Shown one piece after another: positions 59,476 through 64,000 of a stretch of 64,000 nt of DNA (its first letter is position 1; the number at the start of each line of letters is the position of its first letter). Under the pieces are notes generated by a model. The model saw nothing but the letters and a program-made list of their open reading frames with translations, was not told where the DNA came from and made no database searches. A program made the position numbers and the translations under genes. Source of the DNA: Thermoleophilia bacterium (lineage in GTDB: Bacteria > Actinomycetota > Thermoleophilia > Gaiellales > Gaiellaceae); assembly GCA_023382435.1 (NCBI GenBank), contig JAHDVS010000005.1, forward strand, positions 47,047 to 111,046. The letters run 5' to 3'.

Positions 59476-59525
59476 GTCGCAGCTGCCGAGTCTAGTGACC
59501 GGTCCTGTCGGCGCCCGGGAAGGGG

Positions 59526-62135
59526 CTAGCCGCCGACCGCGACCGCGACCACGCCGCGCTCGGCCAGCGCCGCCTGCGCCGCCGCCAGGCGGGCGAGCGG
59601 GATCCGGTAGGGCGAGCAGGAGACGTAGTCGAGGCCGAGCTGGTGGCAGAACGCGACCGAGCGCGGGTCGCCGCCGTGCTCCCCGCAGATCCCGAGCTTC
59701 ACGTCGGGTTTGGTCGCGCGGGCCCGTTCGACCCCGATGCGCATCAGGTCGCCAACCCCGGCCGTGTCGAGCGTCTCGAACGGGTTCGTGTCCAGCACGC
59801 GGTCGTCGAGGTAGCGGGTGAGGAACTTCCCCTCCGCGTCGTCGCGGGAGAACCCGAGCGTGGTCTGGGTGAGGTCGTTCGTGCCGAAGCTGAGGAAGTC
59901 GGCCGACTCGGCGATCTCGTCTGCGCGCACGCACGCGCGGGGCAGCTCGATCATCGTGCCGACGCGGTAGTCGAGCTCGCCGCCGGCCTGCTCGAGCTCG
60001 GCGGCGGCCGTGTCGAGCGTGAGCTCGCGCAGCCGCCGCAGCTCCTCGGCGAAGCCGACGAGCGGGTGCATGATCTCGACGAGCGGAGCCGACCCGCTGC
60101 GCGCCGCGACCGCGAGCCCGGCCCGAACGATCGCCCGCACCTGCATCTCGTAGATCTCCGGGTAGAGCAGGCCGAGCCGGCAGCCGCGCGTCCCGAGCAT
60201 CGGGTTCGCTTCTCTCAGAGAACGGATCCGCTGCGCCATCTCGGGCGTCTCCGCCTCGTCGAGCGGCGGCAGGAACTCGTGCAGCGGCGGGTCGAGCAGG
60301 CGGATCGTCACGGGGAGCCCGGCCATCGCCTCGAAGATCCCCTCGAAATCGGCCTGCTGGAACGGCAGCAGCCGGTCGAGGGCGCGCCGTCGCTCGTCCT
60401 CGGAGCCGGCCATGATCATCTGGCGCACGAGCGGCAGCCGTTCCCCGGCCATGAACATGTGCTCGGTCCGGCAGAGACCGATGCCCTCGGCGCCGAGCTC
60501 GCGCGCCTTCGTCGCGTCCTCGGGCGTGTCCGCGTTCGCCCGCACGCGCAGGTGCCGCAGCCCGTCGGCCCACGCGAGCACCGTCTCGAAGTTCTCGTCC
60601 ATCTCCGGCGGCACGAGCGGGACGTCGCCCCGGATCACGCGCCCGGTGCTCCCGTCGATCGTGAGCGAATCGCCCTCGCGGAACACCCGCCCGGCGATCG
60701 TCGCCTGCCCCGGCTCGAGCGACAGGGCATCGCAGCCCGTCACGGCCGGCTTGCCCATCCCGCGCGCGACGACGGCCGCGTGCGAGGTCATGCCGCCGTG
60801 CGCGGTTAGCACGCCGCGAGCCCAGATCAGCCCGTGGATGTCGTCCGGGGTGGTCTCCCAGCGTACGAGCAGGACGTCCTCGCCTGCACGGCCCCGCTCC
60901 TCCGCCGTGTCGGCGTCGAACACGACGAGCCCGGTGGCGGCGCCGGGGGACGCGTTCAGGCCCTCGGCGATCACCTCGATCTTCGCGCCCGGGTCGATCA
61001 TCGGGTGCAGAAGCTGGTCGAGCTGCCCCGGATCGATCCGCGCTACTGCCTCCTCGCGGGAGATCAGGCCCTCGCCGGCCATGTCGACGGCAATACGGAG
61101 CGCCGCCCGGGCGGTGCGCTTCCCGGTCCGGGTCTGGAGCAGGTAGAGCTTGCCTTCCTCGACCGTGAACTCGATGTCCTGCATCTCGCGGAAGTGGCGC
61201 TCGAGGCGCTGAAGCGTCTCGACCAGCTCCGCGAACGCGCCCGGCAGCAGCTCCGCCATCCGCTCGATCGGTTGAGGCGTCCGCGCGCCCGAGACGACGT
61301 CCTCGCCCTGCGCGTTGACGAGGAACTCCCCGAACAGGCGGGGCTCGCCCGTCGAGGAGTCCCTGGTGAAGGCGACGCCGGTGCCGGACGTCGTCCCCTT
61401 GTTGCCGAAGACCATCTGGACCACGTTGGCAGCGGTGCCGAGATCGTCGGGGATCCCGTTGGCCCGCCGGTAGACCTGCGCCCGGGGCGTGTCCCAGGAG
61501 TCGAAGACGGCGCGGATCGCGCGCAGGAGCTGGTCGCGCGGATCCTGCGGGAACGGCCGGCCGGTCGCGTCGACGTAGATCGACTCGAAGCGGCCGGCGA
61601 GCTCGACCAGGTCGCCCGCGTCGAGCTCGACGTCGTTGCGGACACCCCGGTCGCCCTTCAGGCGCGCGATTTCCTGCTCGAAACGCTGCCCGTCGATCCC
61701 CTCGACCACCTCGCCGTACATCTGGACGAGGCGCCTGTACGCGTCGGCGGCGAAACGCGGGTTACCGGTCGCGGTTCCGAGCGCGGCTGCGGTCTCGCTG
61801 TTCAGCCCGAGGTTCAGGATCGTGTCCATCATCCCGGGCATCGAGACCGCGGCGCCGGAGCGCACCGACACGAGCAGCGGATCGCCAGGATCCCCGAACC
61901 GCTTGCCGGTCTCGGCCTCGAGTCGCGCCATGTGCTCGTCGATCTCCTCCTCGACCCCGTCGGGGAGCGTCCCGCCCGTGCGCATGTACTCGACGCATGC
62001 CTCGGTCGTGACGACGAAGCCCGCGGGCACGGGGATATCGAGCGCGGTCATCTGGGCAAGGCCCGCACCCTTTCCGCCAAGCAACTCGCGACGCACGTCG
62101 GCGGCGTCGGCGTACGCGTAGACGTAGTGGCCCAT
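59526..62135 (-). CDS. ppdK: Pyruvate, phosphate dikinase
   Basis: Reversibly makes PEP from pyruvate, ATP and Pi. 869 residues: N-terminal ATP-grasp domain (GGKGAGLAQMTALDIPVPAGF, SVRSGAAVSMPGMMDTILNLG), swivelling phosphohistidine domain (GGMTSHAAVVARGMGKPAV with the catalytic His), and PEP/pyruvate TIM barrel (GIGLCRTEHMF, MLGTRGCRLG, SFGTNDLTQTTLG, GICGEHGGDP, CSPYRIPLAR). ATG at 62135 gives the normal N-terminus. Its regulatory protein is encoded at the window end (63468). Confidence 0.97.
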   Translation of the reverse strand: MGHYVYAYADAADVRRELLGGKGAGLAQMTALDIPVPAGFVVTTEACVEYMRTGGTLPDGVEEEIDEHMARLEAETGKRFGDPGDPLLVSVRSGAAVSMPGMMDTILNLGLNSETAAALGTATGNPRFAADAYRRLVQMYGEVVEGIDGQRFEQEIARLKGDRGVRNDVELDAGDLVELAGRFESIYVDATGRPFPQDPRDQLLRAIRAVFDSWDTPRAQVYRRANGIPDDLGTAANVVQMVFGNKGTTSGTGVAFTRDSSTGEPRLFGEFLVNAQGEDVVSGARTPQPIERMAELLPGAFAELVETLQRLERHFREMQDIEFTVEEGKLYLLQTRTGKRTARAALRIAVDMAGEGLISREEAVARIDPGQLDQLLHPMIDPGAKIEVIAEGLNASPGAATGLVVFDADTAEERGRAGEDVLLVRWETTPDDIHGLIWARGVLTAHGGMTSHAAVVARGMGKPAVTGCDALSLEPGQATIAGRVFREGDSLTIDGSTGRVIRGDVPLVPPEMDENFETVLAWADGLRHLRVRANADTPEDATKARELGAEGIGLCRTEHMFMAGERLPLVRQMIMAGSEDERRRALDRLLPFQQADFEGIFEAMAGLPVTIRLLDPPLHEFLPPLDEAETPEMAQRIRSLREANPMLGTRGCRLGLLYPEIYEMQVRAIVRAGLAVAARSGSAPLVEIMHPLVGFAEELRRLRELTLDTAAAELEQAGGELDYRVGTMIELPRACVRADEIAESADFLSFGTNDLTQTTLGFSRDDAEGKFLTRYLDDRVLDTNPFETLDTAGVGDLMRIGVERARATKPDVKLGICGEHGGDPRSVAFCHQLGLDYVSCSPYRIPLARLAAAQAALAERGVVAVAVGG

Positions 62136-62274
62136 GGGTGACCCCGACTCTACCGCCGACGCGACCCGGGCGGCGCGCGAGGCGACAGCGCTTCGAATCC
62201 CCCGTGCGAGGGACGCCGGGCGGGAACCTTCGCTGCGCGGTCGCGGTCCGAGCGTGCAACGAAAGGAGAACACG

Positions 62275-63261
62275 ATGAGGACCCCGATCACATGGAAGAG
62301 GAAGACCGCCGCCGCGACGCTCGTACTCCTACTCGCGCTCGCAGCGGCCACGCTCGCCGTCGCCTGTTCGGGCGGCAGCGACGAGTCGAAGAGCGCGGGG
62401 CTCGAGCCGGTGCCGGGTGAGCCCACCGTGAGCGTGACCCCGGAAGCGGAGCGGGACTCGGCCGGCGGCGACGCTGTCGAGGAGTCGTATCCCGAAGCTG
62501 CCCCCGCCGAGATCGAGGACGGGCAGCTGATCGCCCTCGCCGATCTTCCGACGGTCGGGCCGCGCGTGATCCAGACCGCGTCGCTGTCGGTCACGGTTGC
62601 CCCTGGCGACTTCGAGGAGGCGATGGATCGGGCGCGCACGATCGCGGCCGGCCTCGGAGGCTTCGTCACGAGCTCGTCCGCGAGCCAGGGCCCGGAAGAG
62701 CGCCTCGTGCGCGGCACGCTCGTCGTCCGCGTCCCCGCGCGCTCCTACGCCGCGGCGATGTCCCAGCTCGCGAAGCTCGGCACCGTCAAGGGCCGCGAGG
62801 AGGCGGGGCAGGACGTCTCCCAGCAATACGTCGATCTCGAGGCGCGCGAACGCCACCTCGAGGCGGTCGAGCGCCAGCTCCTGACGTTCCTCGGCAAGAC
62901 GCAGACGATCGCGGACGCGCTCGTCGTGCAGGACCGACTGAACCAGGTGCAGCTCCAGCTCGAGGAGATCCGCGGGCAGCTTCGCTACCTCGACGACCAG
63001 ACCTCCTACTCCACGATCAGCCTCACCGTTGCCGAGCGCGGCACGCCCGTCGCGACCGACGAGGACGATGGCGGCTGGAATCTCGGCGACGCCTGGCAGG
63101 CCGCGGTCGACGGCTTCCTGAAGGTGGTCGGCGGGGCGTTCGTGGGGCTCGCGACGGCCGGGCCCGTGCTCGCCGCGCTGGCGGTCGCATTCGTCGTCTG
63201 GCGCATCGTGCGCCGGCGCCGCCACCACCACCAGGCTCGCCCCGCCGGCGAAACGCTCTAA
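62275..63261 (+). CDS. DUF4349 family lipoprotein
   Basis: 328 residues. Signal peptide with VAC (lipobox region) near residue 31, an acidic linker, the DUF4349 domain (about 95-275: VIQTASLSVTVAPGDFEEAMDRARTIAAGLGGFVTSS, LVVRVPARSYAAAMSQLAKLG, then a coiled coil VSQQYVDLEARERHLEAVERQLL) and a C-terminal membrane helix (about 287-313) with an Arg/His tail. Anchored at both ends. Function unknown. AAAGGAG 6 bases before ATG. Divergent from ppdK. Confidence 0.88.
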   Translation: MRTPITWKRKTAAATLVLLLALAAATLAVACSGGSDESKSAGLEPVPGEPTVSVTPEAERDSAGGDAVEESYPEAAPAEIEDGQLIALADLPTVGPRVIQTASLSVTVAPGDFEEAMDRARTIAAGLGGFVTSSSASQGPEERLVRGTLVVRVPARSYAAAMSQLAKLGTVKGREEAGQDVSQQYVDLEARERHLEAVERQLLTFLGKTQTIADALVVQDRLNQVQLQLEEIRGQLRYLDDQTSYSTISLTVAERGTPVATDEDDGGWNLGDAWQAAVDGFLKVVGGAFVGLATAGPVLAALAVAFVVWRIVRRRRHHHQARPAGETL

Positions 63262-63282
63262 CCGGCGGCTCCACGTCAGGTC

Positions 63283-63308
63283 GAGGGGGCAGCAACAGCT
63301 GCCCCCTC
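63283..63308. terminator. Strong hairpin between converging genes
   Basis: GAGGGGGCAGC-AACA-GCTGCCCCCTC, a perfect 11-bp stem with a 4-base loop between the stops at 63261 (+) and 63307 (-). Could act in both directions; no long U-tract. Confidence 0.65.
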
Positions 63309-63471
63309 ACGCGCGCCGGCGAGGCGCCCGGTCGGCCAGCCAGGCGACGAGCCGGATGCCGATCCAGACCGGTGTGAGCAGGACGTAGAACACGAACAGG
63401 CCGACGGCGAGGAAGAACAGCCAGACGGGCCACCAAAGAAGGGAGACGGGCGGCTTCTCGCGGGTGCTCAT
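63307..63471 (-). CDS. Small membrane protein coupled to the PPDK regulator, unknown
   Basis: 54 residues, one or two membrane helices (VSLLWWPVWLFFLAVGLFVFYVLLTPVWIGIRLVAW). Its ATG overlaps the PDRP stop by ATGA (63468-63471), so it is made with the PPDK regulator; this supports a real gene. No family recognised. Confidence 0.6.
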   Translation of the reverse strand: MSTREKPPVSLLWWPVWLFFLAVGLFVFYVLLTPVWIGIRLVAWLADRAPRRRA

Positions 63472-64000
63472 CGCGGCCGGGGCGCCTCGTGCTCGCCCGC
63501 CTCCGCGCGGCGCAGCTCGACGAGGCGCACGATCCGGTAGGCGGTCTCCTCGATCGCGAGCGTGGACACCTCGATCACGGGGCACCCGAGCCGGCGGAAG
63601 ACCTCCTCGGCCTGCTCGAGCTCCTCGTAGACGTCGTCGAGCTCCGCGTACGACCGCGTCGAGCCGCGCATCTGCCGCACCCGCCGCTCGCGGATCTCGG
63701 CGAGCAGCTCCGCCCGGAGCGTGACCCCGACCACCCGGGCCGGCTCGACGCGAAACAGCTCGGGCGGCGGGTCGATGCCCTTGACGAGCGGCACGTTCGC
63801 CGCCTTGTAGCCCAGGTAGCCGAGGTAGATGGAGAGCGGCGTCTTCGACGTCCGGGAGACGCCGACGAGCACGATCTCGGCCTCCTGGAGGCGGCGGACA
63901 GAGGCGCCGTCGTCCGCCTGCACCGCGAACTCGATCGCCTCCACCCGCTTGAAGTAGCTCGTGTCGAGCACGGGCAGCGCGCCCGGCTCTCCCTTCGCGG
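63468..64000 (-). CDS. Pyruvate, phosphate dikinase regulatory protein (5' truncated at window end)
   Basis: The DUF299/PDRP bifunctional kinase-phosphorylase that switches PPDK (or PEP synthase) off with ADP and on with Pi. 177 residues are visible; the frame is open to base 64000 and the N-terminus lies outside. Seen: the LDTSYFKRVEAIEFAVQADDGA region, the P-loop GVSRTSKTPLSIYLG and the C-terminal IEVSTLAIEETAYRIV. A GTG at 63971 is internal, not the start. With ppdK 1.3 kb away on the same strand, regulation of the PEP/pyruvate node is encoded locally. Confidence 0.92.
   Translation of the reverse strand, partial: AKGEPGALPVLDTSYFKRVEAIEFAVQADDGASVRRLQEAEIVLVGVSRTSKTPLSIYLGYLGYKAANVPLVKGIDPPPELFRVEPARVVGVTLRAELLAEIRERRVRQMRGSTRSYAELDDVYEELEQAEEVFRRLGCPVIEVSTLAIEETAYRIVRLVELRRAEAGEHEAPRPR

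Overview
The window is very GC-rich, gene-dense bacterial chromosome. It fits a deep-branching actinobacterium, possibly of the Thermoleophilia type. Pointers are an RsiG-like small protein beside a GarA-like FHA protein and a FtsR-like MerR regulator, SepF with a DivIVA-domain protein, an Asp-type (fosfomycin-insensitive) MurA, and LexA boxes of the GAAC-N4-GTTC type. Many starts look leaderless, with a TAnnnT hexamer 6-10 nt before the start codon, and about fifteen gene pairs overlap by the 4 bases ATGA or GTGA. I see no insertion sequence, prophage, CRISPR array or rRNA; there is one tRNA (Pro-GGG).

Layout. 1-1863: two SigA-type sigma factors, tail to tail. 2220-4147: a membrane-anchored putative glycoside hydrolase and two small unknown proteins. 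4252-6225 (-): rsiG-like, garA-like, ftsR-like and apt. 6292-11051 (-): NDP-sugar pyrophosphorylase/degenerate mutase fusion, pgsA-like, proC, a cupin and a membrane protein; then tRNA-Pro, a small unknown gene and trpB2. 13051-23201 (-): the conserved run rpsB-tsf-pyrH-frr-uppS-cdsA-dxr-rseP-ispG-proS, ending in a small XRE regulator. 23319-28835 (-): a division cluster with rluD, lspA, a DksA-like protein, DUF167, a DivIVA-like protein, yggT, sepF, yggS, pgeF and an M50 protease. 28871-42572: a DHH/CBS/tRNA-nucleotidyltransferase fusion, ettA, aminotransferases, a two-lipoprotein operon with a CsoR-family operator, ridA, murA, an HD protein, a NarK-like transporter, a class V aminotransferase, an EEP hydrolase and a glycosyltransferase.

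42648-49030 (-) holds the SOS mutagenesis genes dnaE2 and imuB (with a DUF6504-like partner). Both start from near-identical promoters with two LexA boxes 17 bp apart; a beta-propeller lipoprotein gene lies between them.

49881-59475 is the most unusual part: a rhomboid protease, an FHA-HtrA fusion, four more FHA membrane proteins, a stand-alone FHA-TM protein and a PknB-like Ser/Thr kinase. The kinase and two FHA proteins share the same putative extracytoplasmic domain. Another FHA protein shares its ectodomain with the lipoprotein at 45918-47540, and one carries a TolB-like propeller. This looks like a combinatorial surface-sensing system built on phosphothreonine signalling, and I do not recognise it as a described one. 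The window closes with PPDK, a DUF4349 lipoprotein, a small membrane protein and the PPDK regulatory protein, which runs off the end.
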